A stretch of 64,000 nucleotides of DNA, from the NCBI GenBank assembly GCA_026706025.1, contig JAPOZO010000093.1, positions 45,286-109,285 on the forward strand, written 5' to 3'. The notes beneath the pieces were generated by a model, which saw only the letters and a list, made by a program, of their open reading frames with translations, searched no databases and was not told the DNA's origin. Of the stretch, positions 26,075 to 34,610 are shown one piece after another. Position numbers and translations under genes: made by a program. This DNA is from Candidatus Poribacteria bacterium (GTDB taxonomy: Bacteria > Poribacteria > WGA-4E > WGA-3G). Position 1 is the stretch's first letter, and every line of letters starts with the position of its first letter.

Positions 26075-26512
26075 TTAAAACGTTAAGACTTCCGGTTCCT
26101 GTGCTTGATGCGGGTGAGACGGTCCAGTGTAAACTTTGAGTCCCTTCATTAATTGCCTGCCGAGGCTATTCTTGGGGAGCATGCCCTTGACGGCATCCAT
26201 GATAATCGCCTCTGGCTTGAGTTTCATCTGCTCATTGAAGGTTCGGTATTTATCACCACCCGGGTAGCCGCTATGCCTAAAATAGGTTTTCTGCTCACGC
26301 TTGTTTCCCGTGACGTGTACCTTCTCTGCATTCACAACAGCAACGCGAAAACCTAAATCGGCGTGGGGCGTAAACCGCGGGTCATTTTTTCCGCGCAGTA
26401 CTTGTGCGATGCCGGATGCTAAACGCCCGAGTACCTGCCCCTCCGCGTCTACCACATACCATTTAATGTCTTTACCCGTTTTCGGAAAATAGGTTTTCGT
26501 TTTCAGTACCAT
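26075..26512 (-). CDS. rplM: 50S ribosomal protein L13
   Basis: The 145-residue protein matches L13: [81 protein letters not shown]. Length is normal. It is the first gene of the rplM-rpsI operon, which is transcribed leftward. Confidence 0.97.
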   Translation of the reverse strand: MVLKTKTYFPKTGKDIKWYVVDAEGQVLGRLASGIAQVLRGKNDPRFTPHADLGFRVAVVNAEKVHVTGNKREQKTYFRHSGYPGGDKYRTFNEQMKLKPEAIIMDAVKGMLPKNSLGRQLMKGLKVYTGPSHPHQAQEPEVLTF

Positions 26513-26732
26513 GATTTCCTATCCCTTTACTAATAACCAAACTTTTTGTAGTCTCTTGTTCGCATGCACTGCTCTCAATAGCATGTGTATAATTGCAAAC
26601 ACAACCGCATAATATTATATCATGAAAGATGGCATTTGTCAAATTTTTGTTAGTCGTCAGCCATCAGCAGTCGGTTATCAGCAATCAGTTGTCAATAAGC
26701 GAGGTTCCATGTAGATTAAAACTTGAGAACAA

Positions 26733-27782
26733 TTAATCCACGGGCATTGCGTGGGTTGGGATTTCGATGCCTTGTTCGCTCCAAAATTTGTATGCCCCGC
26801 GATGTAATGGAATTACAAACGCCTTTGATCCGTTTTCTATTGTCATATCTGCTGCTGCTTGGTTTACGAGCAGCATTGCCTGATGCCCTTCCGGTGCGTA
26901 AACGTGTTTTAGGATGGTATAGATCGTCTTCTCGCTGACATCCTTGTGTGCGATGAGTAGCGTTGGCATCAAAATAGTTTTTACAGGTTTAACTTTGCCT
27001 TCATACGCGCCTTCAGGCAAAGAGCCAGAGAGGTAGAACGGGTATTTCTCGTAGAAACCGTACTTCTTAGCAGGTGTGTCAAGGTCCAACATCCGGATGG
27101 ATTTAATCGTTGTCAACTCAATGACGGCACTATTTGGCACACTGACAAGCCACTGGAATCCATCGACTTGTCCGTTTTGAAGTGCCTCGGCGGCTGCAGT
27201 GCCGCCCTTGTAAATCGGTGTGAACTCGCCCCAGATACCCGCCAATTTCGATAACCGCTCCAACGTCTGTGCGGTGCCGGAGCCGCTCGCGCCTACGGCG
27301 ATTTTCCTGCCAACGATGTCCTCAAACTGATGAACATCACTGTTCGCTAAGGTTGAGAACTGGTCATAGGCGACAAAGAGCAGGGTTACCACGCGGATAT
27401 TGGTTTTGGGTCCCTCTTCTGCGAAAATATCTTTGCCGTGATAGCCGAGATAACTTTCAGCGGCAAAAACGACACCGAGGGCTTCCGGGTCTTCGTTGAC
27501 ACGCCGCGTATTTTCGACAGAACCTGCGGAGCCGTCAACAGATATTTTCAGATGTGGTTCGTGTTTCGTGACGACTTGACGCACGCCTCCGGCGAACTGC
27601 GAAAAACTACCACCGATGGTGCCTCCGAGAATTGAGAGCCATTCCTTTTCCTGAGAAGCCGTGTTATCTGTTTTCGGTTTTTCAGCCGATTGTTTATCGC
27701 TACAACCACAGAAAACAACGGATGCAATCAGTACAAGGCATATAGATATATGTAACACGAGTCGCCACCTATTTACAGACAT
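26733..27782 (-). CDS. TAXI-family TRAP solute-binding lipoprotein
   Basis: TAXI proteins bind solutes for TRAP transporters. The mature region shows the family pattern: LSILGGTIGGSFSQFAGGVRQVV, VDGSAGSVENTRRVNEDPEALGVVFAA, VGASGSGTAQTLERL and FQWLVSVPNSAVIELT. A lipoprotein signal ends at FCGCS. I place the start at ATG 27782, where AGAGGGG from an inserted mobile repeat serves as ribosome binding site. The ancestral start was probably ATG 27953 (AAAGGAAATT upstream): a 156-bp element plus a 6-bp target duplication has been inserted in frame after RVLLHI, splitting the old signal peptide. No TRAP membrane subunit is adjacent. Confidence 0.85.
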   Translation of the reverse strand: MSVNRWRLVLHISICLVLIASVVFCGCSDKQSAEKPKTDNTASQEKEWLSILGGTIGGSFSQFAGGVRQVVTKHEPHLKISVDGSAGSVENTRRVNEDPEALGVVFAAESYLGYHGKDIFAEEGPKTNIRVVTLLFVAYDQFSTLANSDVHQFEDIVGRKIAVGASGSGTAQTLERLSKLAGIWGEFTPIYKGGTAAAEALQNGQVDGFQWLVSVPNSAVIELTTIKSIRMLDLDTPAKKYGFYEKYPFYLSGSLPEGAYEGKVKPVKTILMPTLLIAHKDVSEKTIYTILKHVYAPEGHQAMLLVNQAAADMTIENGSKAFVIPLHRGAYKFWSEQGIEIPTHAMPVD

Positions 27783-27909
27783 AGCACCCCTCTGGGGTGC
27801 GACTGTTTGAACATACCGTTTTCTATAGACATAGCACCCCTCTGGGGTGAGGAAAGTGCCTGAAAGTCCTCTTTGAAACGTCCAAAACCTGAGAGTAGCA
27901 ACTTGGGTT
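27754..27909. mobile_element. Small TIR element, copy B, inserted in a signal-peptide region
   Basis: The left end AACACGAGTCGCCACC and right end GTAGCAACTTGGGTT are imperfect inverted repeats, and both flanks read ATATGT, a 6-bp target duplication. Inside are two GCACCCCTCTGGGGTG palindromes. Element plus duplication is 162 bases, a multiple of three, so the host frame is kept. The insertion adds ATG 27782 with an AGAGGGG ribosome binding site. Confidence 0.8.
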
Positions 27910-28088
27910 ATATGTAATAAGACGCGGGACACGAATTTATTCATTGTAAACATAGAATTTCCTTTTTCGTTTGTATATTGTATAGCCAGTTTTGGCTTGT
28001 AGATGGTGCGCATTAACTCATAGAAATGATACCAAATGTTTTGAGACATTTCAAGTCTTTTGTAGAGAGACAAGTTTTCGGATGTTAC

Positions 28089-28115
28089 GGCACGCGGAGC
28101 GTGCCTACTACTTTG
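28089..28115. repeat. GTAG-REP hairpin (GGCACG type)
   Basis: GGCACGCGGAGCGTGCCTAC, the same unit as at 19091, between the TAXI gene and the divergent CsgG-like gene. Confidence 0.7.
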
Positions 28116-28199
28116 CAGTTAAATTTCCTTGATAAATGTTCAAACAATTGTTAGACTATAACCGTGAAGGTGAGTAAACGAAAAGGAGGCAAAAATACA

Positions 28200-29453
28200 G
28201 TGAAACGCTTCTTCTCATATCTATTGCTGGTAGGATTCAGTTTAGGTTTTATCATTAGTACTGCTGCCGTTAGCGAAGCAGCACCGAAAAAACGGGTTGC
28301 GGTGCTCTATTTTGAGGACAACAGCCGCTTTGATTCTCCGACGGGATGCGGTTGTATACCAAGTTTTATCGGCAATATTTTTAGCACAAAAAAACGCTGG
28401 GACTTGGAGGCAGGCTTTGCCAAAATACTCAACCGGAAGTTAGTGGAAACGAACGTGTATGAACCGATTCCGAAAGACGAACTTTTAGATGCTATGGCAC
28501 TTATGACGCTCTCGCGACATAGTTTGAAAAAATTAGATCAGGCGCAGCGCGCCACGCTTGCGAAACATCTCAATGCTGATGTAATTGTGTTAGGTAATAT
28601 CCGAAAGTTTAATCAGGAACGGCTCCGCACGAACGCTTCTCGGACGCTGCGCGAAGGGGGCCGCGAAGCACGGCAAGGCACAGCCAGTTACACGGCGCCG
28701 GTCATCCTGCGCGGGTCGCTGCACCGTGTAACGATCCAACTGAATATGAAATTTTACAATGCGTCGGGCGATTCGGTTGCTGAGCCTCGGATTTCCGCTA
28801 CCCGTGATCACTCGTACGCTGGCACGAGATTTGCCTCTCTTGAAGCAAGCGTGACAGAAGAAGGGACGAATCTTTCGTTTGGTCAGACATCGGAGAAGCA
28901 GCGAAAGAACCCGCGCCCAATTGTTAAGCCGACAGAACTGAATGAAATCCAGTTTGCGAGTGCTGAATACGATAGAACACTTTTCGGCATGGTGACAAAT
29001 GAAGCACTGATCAAAGTGGTTTTGGCACTCCGAGATAACATTGGACCGAACTTCATTACCCGTTGGGAACCGCAACCCGCGGCCTCCGAAAAAGGCGCGC
29101 AAACAGTTTCAACGCTAACGGATGGACCGGTCAAAGGGAAGATTACGTATCTCGATAATGAAAACCCGGATATGATCTACGTCAATATCGGTTCCGATAA
29201 GGGGATAGCGATCAACCAAGAATTTACTGTCTCTACCAAGGGCAAGCCGGTTCGAGATATAGATACGGGTGAAATTCTGACATACGTACCGAAACAAATT
29301 GGGACCTTGGCGGTCTCCGAGATCCTGACGGGTAAGGTCTCCATTTTTCGCGTCGTTGAAATAGCAGAGCCTCTGAAAATTGGTGATGTCGTTAGCGAGA
29401 CGACTCCTGAACTCCCCGCTTCCGAAACGGATACCCCTGAAAAACAAGAGTAA
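28200..29453 (+). CDS. CsgG-like secreted protein
   Basis: I start at GTG 28200 (AAAGGAGG upstream), giving a signal peptide MKRFFSYLLLVGFSLGFIISTAAVSEA. The following KKRVAVLYFEDNSRFDSP, the LNRKLVETNVYEPIPKDELLDAM helix and AKHLNADVIVLGNI strand match the CsgG/GNA1162 fold of periplasmic or outer-membrane assembly proteins. The C-terminal part (GKITYLDNENPDMIYVNIGSDKGI, a hairpin repeated in such proteins) is a small beta domain. A role in surface-structure assembly is likely but unspecific. XylF-type gene follows 19 bases later. Confidence 0.75.
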   Translation: MKRFFSYLLLVGFSLGFIISTAAVSEAAPKKRVAVLYFEDNSRFDSPTGCGCIPSFIGNIFSTKKRWDLEAGFAKILNRKLVETNVYEPIPKDELLDAMALMTLSRHSLKKLDQAQRATLAKHLNADVIVLGNIRKFNQERLRTNASRTLREGGREARQGTASYTAPVILRGSLHRVTIQLNMKFYNASGDSVAEPRISATRDHSYAGTRFASLEASVTEEGTNLSFGQTSEKQRKNPRPIVKPTELNEIQFASAEYDRTLFGMVTNEALIKVVLALRDNIGPNFITRWEPQPAASEKGAQTVSTLTDGPVKGKITYLDNENPDMIYVNIGSDKGIAINQEFTVSTKGKPVRDIDTGEILTYVPKQIGTLAVSEILTGKVSIFRVVEIAEPLKIGDVVSETTPELPASETDTPEKQE

Positions 29454-29472
29454 ATCTTGAAAGGAGTGTTAT

Positions 29473-30561
29473 ATGAAGTACCGCTCGACTATTAATAGCA
29501 AGGTTTATCTGAAATTGCTCCCCATTTTCTGCGTTTTGACAGTGTGTCTCGTCATGTTATTCGGATGCGCGGATCCGAGTGCGCCGAAGAAAAATGAAGA
29601 GGCAGGCGATACTACTGCTGAGAAGATTAAAATCGGTTTGTCCATGGATTCGTTGCGTGTAGAACGGTGGCAGAAGGATCGTGATATTTTCACGGCTGAA
29701 GCGGAAAAACTGGGTGCCGAAGTTATCGTCCAATCTGCCGATGGCGATGAACGGCGGCAAAATGAGCAAGCAGAGAACATGATCACGCAGGGCGTGGATG
29801 TCCTCGTTGTTATTCCGAAGGATAGCGTCGCTGCCGCTCAAATCGTTCAAGCTGCGCATGCAGAAGGGATCAAAGTGGTCGCTTATGACCGGTTGATTCG
29901 CGAGAGTTCACCCGACCTCTATATCTCCTTTGACAACGAGCAGGTTGGGTATCTGCAAGCCGAATATCTGCTGCGTCAAAAACCGAAAGGTAATTATTTC
30001 CTCCTCGGTGGTGCGCCAACGGATAATAACGCGCAACTTCTACGGAAAGGGCAGATGCGCGCTTTGCAAACCGCGATTGACGGTGGCGACATCCGATTGG
30101 TAGCAGAAGGCAAACATTGGGCAGTCAATTGGGATCCGCGTGATGCGCTGAAGAAGGCGGAACAGGTGTTGACACAGACGAACAATAGGGTCGATGCTGT
30201 GGTTGCGTCTAACGATGGCACGGCAGGTGGTGTTATTCAAGCACTCGCAGGACAGAATCTGGCGGGGCGTGTAATCGTTTCAGGACAGGATGCCGAGCTT
30301 GCGGCGTGTCAACGGATCGTTAAAGGCACACAAACGATGACGGTCTATAAACCGATTCACCTTATTGCAACAAAGGCGGCACAAGCGGCTGTCGCACTCG
30401 CAAAAGGTGAAACGCTCGCTGAAGCCACACAGACAGTGAATAACGGTAAAATTGACGTTCCATCCATTTTGCTTACACCCATCCAAGTTGACAAAGCGAA
30501 TCTCGATGAAGTTGTCATTAAAGATGGATTTCACACGCGTGAAGCCGTGTATCAGGAATAG
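29473..30561 (+). CDS. XylF-type sugar-binding lipoprotein
   Basis: The 362-residue protein is a Peripla_BP_4 member closest in pattern to D-xylose-binding XylF: KIGLSMDSLRVERWQKDRDIF, AENMITQGVDVLVVIPKDSVAAAQIV, YDRLI, YISFDNEQVGYLQAEYL, FLLGGAPTDNNAQLLRKGQM, VVASNDGTAGGVIQAL and VSGQDAELAACQRI. The lipoprotein Cys is in MLFGCADP. AAAGGAG precedes the ATG. The ATPase and permease (XylG, XylH) are not adjacent; instead a peptide-type permease gene follows, so the transport partner is unknown. Confidence 0.9.
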   Translation: MKYRSTINSKVYLKLLPIFCVLTVCLVMLFGCADPSAPKKNEEAGDTTAEKIKIGLSMDSLRVERWQKDRDIFTAEAEKLGAEVIVQSADGDERRQNEQAENMITQGVDVLVVIPKDSVAAAQIVQAAHAEGIKVVAYDRLIRESSPDLYISFDNEQVGYLQAEYLLRQKPKGNYFLLGGAPTDNNAQLLRKGQMRALQTAIDGGDIRLVAEGKHWAVNWDPRDALKKAEQVLTQTNNRVDAVVASNDGTAGGVIQALAGQNLAGRVIVSGQDAELAACQRIVKGTQTMTVYKPIHLIATKAAQAAVALAKGETLAEATQTVNNGKIDVPSILLTPIQVDKANLDEVVIKDGFHTREAVYQE

Positions 30562-30700
30562 TTATCAGTACGATTTTTCTGCGAAAAATCTTGACCAGTA
30601 ACCAGTAACCAGTAACCAGTTTAAAGAGGTTTTTTGTGGCAGTCGCAGGAAAAGTAAACACCACAAGGTCTTAACTGACAACTGACAACTGACAACTGAT
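30559..30700. repeat. Octamer repeat arrays around a short spacer
   Basis: TTATCAGT and ACCAGTAACCAGTAACCAGT units at 30559-30620, then the inverse ACTGACAACTGACAACTGAC run at 30674-30698, flank a short stretch. The second run ends in TATAAT just before the next gene's ATG. Confidence 0.7.
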
Positions 30701-30705
30701 ATAAT

Positions 30706-31881
30706 ATGCCTATTTTTTTATTCGGAGTGGATACTGAAGGCATCGGAATTGGTGACCGGCTGAGTTGGGTCTGGTATTCCGATGCGTATCAGAATATAAT
30801 CGTTATTGCATGCCTTGTCGCTGCGGGGTGGCTTCTGCGATACGCCGCGCGGCAAGAGCATTGGCGGAATGCCGCGCGACAGATACGTGGCAACCGTCTT
30901 GCCATGGTTTGTCTGTTCATCCTCTTGGGGTATCTCCTCATCGGCGTATTGGATAGTATCCAGTGGCGCGACCCATTGATACGTCAGACGGATCAAGTGC
31001 TTACCCGAAACGAGAACGGTGCCGTCGTTTACAAACCGAGAAGTTTGAGCCTGCTTGATAGGCTTTGCACGCCGCTTCGCGAACGGACCGAGAAAACCTA
31101 TTCCGCGCCTTTAGCGACCCGCCTATATGCTAAGACCAACGTTCAGACCGCTGATGGTCGAACAATTCGGGACTATCCACCGCTTGAACATCCGCGGACA
31201 CATCTTTTGGGTACTGATAAGGTCGGCAGCGATGTCTTTTATCGTGCTTTAAAGGGGGTCCGTACCGGTCTCATTATCGGTGGGTTTACCACCCTGATTG
31301 CTGTGCCGTTTGCCATGCTTTTTGGTGTGATTGCGGGCTACTTCGGTGGTTGGGTAGATGATGCCGTTCAGTACATCTATGCTACGCTTGCTTCGATTCC
31401 GAGTATCCTACTCATTGTCGCTTTCATGCTCCTGTTTGGACAAGGTTTATTCAATCTCTGTCTTATTATGGGGATCAGCAGTTGGACGGGGTTGTGTCGT
31501 ATCCTGCGCGGCGAAACTTTGAAACTCCGAGAATTGGAGTATATCCAAGCCGCTGAAGCCTTCGGTGTGCGGCGTGGACTCATTATTCTCAAGCATATCA
31601 TTCCGAATCTCATGCATATCGTCCTGATTACTGCTATCCTACGATTTAGTGGATTGGTGTTGACGGAGGCGTTGCTGAGCTACCTCCAGATCGGTGTTGA
31701 CCCGACGACTGGAAGTTGGGGGAACATGATTAACACGGCGCGTTTGGAACTTGCGCGCGATCCGATTGTGTGGTGGAATCTCACTGCAGCGTTTGCTTTT
31801 ATGTTTGGGTTGGTGCTGCCTGCGAATCTGTTCGGTGATGCTGTCCGTGATGCTCTGGATCCAAGGTTGCGGACGGAGTAG
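30706..31881 (+). CDS. DppC/OppC-type ABC transporter permease
   Basis: The 391-residue protein is an inner-membrane permease of the peptide/nickel class. The BPD_transp_1 core spans about residues 170-385, with the HLLGTDKVGSDVFYRALKGVRTGL entry and the EAA loop EYIQAAEAFGVRRGLIILKHIIPN. The N-terminal extension (residues 1-100) with an extra membrane segment before the RQIRGNRLAMVCLFIL part is unusual. Neither a DppB-type partner nor ATPases or a peptide-binding protein are adjacent. TATAAT overlaps the region just before the ATG, but the rest of the promoter lies in repeats. Confidence 0.85.
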   Translation: MPIFLFGVDTEGIGIGDRLSWVWYSDAYQNIIVIACLVAAGWLLRYAARQEHWRNAARQIRGNRLAMVCLFILLGYLLIGVLDSIQWRDPLIRQTDQVLTRNENGAVVYKPRSLSLLDRLCTPLRERTEKTYSAPLATRLYAKTNVQTADGRTIRDYPPLEHPRTHLLGTDKVGSDVFYRALKGVRTGLIIGGFTTLIAVPFAMLFGVIAGYFGGWVDDAVQYIYATLASIPSILLIVAFMLLFGQGLFNLCLIMGISSWTGLCRILRGETLKLRELEYIQAAEAFGVRRGLIILKHIIPNLMHIVLITAILRFSGLVLTEALLSYLQIGVDPTTGSWGNMINTARLELARDPIVWWNLTAAFAFMFGLVLPANLFGDAVRDALDPRLRTE

Positions 31882-31888
31882 GTAAACA

Positions 31889-32302
31889 GTGATTGTAGAT
31901 ACAGATATCCAACACACAGAAGTAAAAGTTGTGAATGTAGGCGGCCCCTTGGACAACTTTATCACACCTCGAAGCCAGCGTCAGGATTTCAGACATGTGG
32001 ACTTGAATCATGGACCAAACACAATCGTCGCGAATGTCAATGAAGTGCAATTGAGAGATATTTTGGGGACACATGTTCGATTTTTGCGAGCATCAAATGT
32101 TCCTTTCGTTCCAGTTCCAACAGGAGCATTTGTCGAACCAAACGCCTTCATCAAGCAGGCCCAAAGCCTACAAGTAAAGCGAATTGTTATTACAACGGGA
32201 CAATTTAGTGAGCTTGCAATAAGTAATGCTCTAAATAAAGCAGGTTTCTCAGTACAGCGAAGAGTCATTCACCAACGAACATTCATTACAGCAAGATGTT
32301 AA
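31889..32302 (+). CDS. Small basic protein, unrecognised; possible toxin
   Basis: The 137-residue protein begins at GTG 31889, behind GGAG, eight bases after the permease stop. I do not recognise it. It is Arg- and Gln-rich and has VRFLRASNVPFVPVPTGAF followed by an IKQAQSLQVKRIVITTGQFSE segment. Its base composition is more AT-rich than its neighbours. A 94-residue acidic protein follows 16 bases later with a good ribosome binding site, an arrangement typical of toxin-immunity or toxin-antitoxin pairs; that reading is inference only. Confidence 0.5.
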   Translation: MIVDTDIQHTEVKVVNVGGPLDNFITPRSQRQDFRHVDLNHGPNTIVANVNEVQLRDILGTHVRFLRASNVPFVPVPTGAFVEPNAFIKQAQSLQVKRIVITTGQFSELAISNALNKAGFSVQRRVIHQRTFITARC

Positions 32303-32318
32303 TACCAAGGAGATCTAA

Positions 32319-32603
32319 ATGTCGGTACCGCAAATCATACACCAAATAGACGAACTGATTAGGGATATGCACACACCTCGAGAAAAAAAGGTCGAAAATC
32401 TGAAAAACCTTGCAATGACATGCTGGCAGGAAGTTATACCAGAATACGAAAACCCAGAAATCTTTAACAAACTTGAAACGGATGAAGTCCAGAAGCGTTG
32501 GGCAAGTGTCCGTAATGAAGTCGAGAAATATGAGACAAAATCTCAAATTTTGTATGTTCTTGATTGGCCGGCTTCCAGCGGCGATTTCTATTGGGTAAAG
32601 TAA
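32319..32603 (+). CDS. Small acidic helical protein, possible immunity partner
   Basis: The 94-residue protein is preceded by AAGGAG and is largely helical and acidic (DELIRDMHTPREKKVENLKNL, CWQEVIPEYENPEIFNKLE). It ends WPASSGDFYWVK. I do not recognise a family. It forms a two-gene unit with the basic protein just upstream, followed directly by a small mobile element. Confidence 0.55.
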   Translation: MSVPQIIHQIDELIRDMHTPREKKVENLKNLAMTCWQEVIPEYENPEIFNKLETDEVQKRWASVRNEVEKYETKSQILYVLDWPASSGDFYWVK

Positions 32604-32636
32604 ATAACGTTTGAATTGCACGAGATCCGTTACATA

Positions 32637-32757
32637 TAGGACTTACACAAGTTGAAAAAATATCGGACATTTAGACACAAAAAGCGGTAATTTTCGCCCT
32701 TTAAACCCCCTAAATCCCCCTTACCAGGGGGACTTTAAGAGGAATGTGTAAGTCTTA
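32637..32757. mobile_element. Complete GGACTTAC-type MITE (121 bp)
   Basis: The ends are TAGGACTTACACA and TGTGTAAGTCTTA, a 13-base inverted repeat with one mismatch, and ACATA flanks both sides as a 5-bp target duplication (32632-32636 and 32758-32762). Inside is a CCCCCTTACCAGGGGGA hairpin. A truncated relative is at 23586. Confidence 0.85.
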
Positions 32758-32808
32758 ACATAATGCTCCTCACCATCATCAAGTGAATCTAACCGGCAGG
32801 AGAGGCTT

Positions 32809-33552
32809 ATGAAGACGGTATTTAAGTTTACGTTTTTTGTTTTGTTAGGTATCTCTGCTTTGGGTTTCGTGGCGACGGCTTTCTTGTATATTTTCAATCC
32901 AGATAAAGCGGAATTGGCGGAAGAACCAGAACAAGTAGCATCTGTATCCGATGCGGCAAATGAAGTATCGGCACCGATAGAAACATCGGATCAGGAAGGC
33001 GAACAACCCGCACCTACAGAAGCGATTACGGCACCAGAGTCGGAAGCCTCGTCCGAGCAGGCACCGGTGGATACCGAGGAAGACGCTGAAGCACTATCGC
33101 TGTTAGATGCGAAACAGGTTGATTGGGATTTAACACCTGCAGAACAGGAACTGGAGGTCGGTGATTGGATCTCGATTGAAGGGTATCAAGATGATCTTAT
33201 AGGCGCGACTGTTGCGGAACACGCTGCGACGCGTGTTTTGAAATGGAACGAGCCAAGTGCGTTATACGGGACGAACGGGATGGTAGCCATCACCAGTCAA
33301 TCGACACGGATCCCTGCGCCAAGCGACAGAATTGTAAGCATCGTCGGACTCGTTGAAAACCCGCGCGAAAATGAGACGGTGGTTCAGATTAATAAGGCAT
33401 TACTGCAGGAGCAGACCGTTCTGATTCGTGCAACAGGTCAGATTGATCACATCGCCGGAGATAAAACGCCAAAGCGGTGGACGGTGTTCCTAAAGAAGGG
33501 CGTTCATGTTGATTTCGCGAGACAACAAAAGGAAGAAAATGATAGTCCGTGA
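32809..33552 (+). CDS. Membrane-anchored protein with acidic linker, unknown
   Basis: One N-terminal membrane segment (residues about 7-27) is followed by a Glu/Ala/Pro-rich low-complexity linker to about residue 100, then a compact C-terminal domain of about 140 residues (VGDWISIEGYQDD, RIVSIVGLVENP, VLIRATGQIDHI, RWTVFLKKGVHVDF) with an alternating strand pattern resembling an OB-type barrel. AGGAG precedes the ATG. Function is not known. Confidence 0.65.
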   Translation: MKTVFKFTFFVLLGISALGFVATAFLYIFNPDKAELAEEPEQVASVSDAANEVSAPIETSDQEGEQPAPTEAITAPESEASSEQAPVDTEEDAEALSLLDAKQVDWDLTPAEQELEVGDWISIEGYQDDLIGATVAEHAATRVLKWNEPSALYGTNGMVAITSQSTRIPAPSDRIVSIVGLVENPRENETVVQINKALLQEQTVLIRATGQIDHIAGDKTPKRWTVFLKKGVHVDFARQQKEENDSP

Positions 33553-33599
33553 AATTTGGCCGTTGACCACAACGAGAATAACCTACTAAGGAGACAACT

Positions 33600-34462
33600 A
33601 TGCAAAAGTTAATCTACCTTTTCATATCCGTGTTAGCTATTGCTTCGCTTTGCCACAGCGGGTATGCTGAGCAGGTGGTGACAGATGGACTTGTGAGTTA
33701 TTGGACGTTTGACCGACAAGACATTGCTGATAACACGGTTAAAGATGTCTGGGGCAAAAATGATGCGACAATTGTTGGGGATCCGAAGGTTGTTGCTGGA
33801 CGGACGAAGGATGCTTTGGAATTTGATGGTTTGGACGATTATGTGAATTTGACAAATCTTGGTGATTTTGGAAATCAGATGGGTTCAGCGACGTTTGAAG
33901 CTTGGATCAAACCGAGTTTCAAAAAAGGCGATATGGCACTTTTCAGAGTCATTGACGCAGATTGCATGGGTTGGGGCCTGGAATTTATCGTAAACATGGA
34001 ACCGCTTACTATTCTTGATAATGTTGTTATTGAAGATATCATCTTTTCTCATACCACGTATCGAACAGGAAACGGTTCATGCAGGTCTACTATGTCTGTA
34101 AAGTCGGTTCGGATCCTTGATGGGAAATGGCATCACATTGTTTACGCATATGAACCTTATGTAGACGCAGCCGGAGGCGAACGAAGCAGAAAAATGATCC
34201 ATATAGACGGTAGGCGGTATCGTTTTGGTAAACCTCTTGTATCAGGTGCCATTTTCGCCCCGTTTACAGAACCTGTCTATCTTGGCGCGAAAAACAATCG
34301 TGGCAGCGCAGAAGATTTTTTTCCGGTATAATCGATGAGGTCCGTATCTACAACCGCCCTCTCACGTATGATGAAGTCCGGCAAAATTTTGAAATCGGGC
34401 TTGATGTGGAACCTGTGCAGAAGTTGCCGACGGTCTGGGGCGCGCTAAAGATAAACTTATAA
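33600..34462 (+). pseudogene. LamG-domain secreted protein, frameshifted in a T7 run
   Basis: A signal peptide (LIYLFISVLAIASLCHSGYA) leads into a LamG-type domain: VSYWTFDRQDI, DVWGKNDATIVGDPKV, LEFDGLDDYVNL, ATFEAWIKPSF, KWHHIVYAYE and PVYLGAKNNRG. The frame stops at 34331, just after seven T residues (34316-34322). With one more T the frame reads FSGIIDEVRIYNRPLTYDEVRQNF, the canonical end of LamG domains, and continues to 34462 with VEPVQKLPTVWGALKINL. Thus the intact gene spans 33600-34462. It could be a real break, transcriptional slippage on the T run, or a sequencing error. Confidence 0.8.
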
Positions 34463-34465
34463 AGG

Positions 34466-34558
34466 TCGCGAGCACAGCTCGCTCCTACAAGAAGCGTCCG
34501 TTGTTGGAAAAATGCAAACCCACATCTCGCGGTCGCGAGCCCAGCTCGCTCCTACAAG
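34466..34558. repeat. Two GTAG-REP hairpins (GCGAGC type)
   Basis: TCGCGAGCACAGCTCGCTCC followed by TACAAG at 34466-34491 and a CCCAGC variant at 34532-34558. They separate the LamG gene from the next lipoprotein and are translated by the longer, unlikely start of that gene. Confidence 0.8.
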
Positions 34559-34610
34559 AAGATTAGCGGAACGCGCAGAAACCAGGCGCAATACTATTAC
34601 TGTGAGGAAA

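Noticed and set aside
29473..31881. XylF and the following permease as one xylose transporter
   Set aside because: The permease is of the DppC/OppC class, not XylH, and octamer repeats separate the genes.
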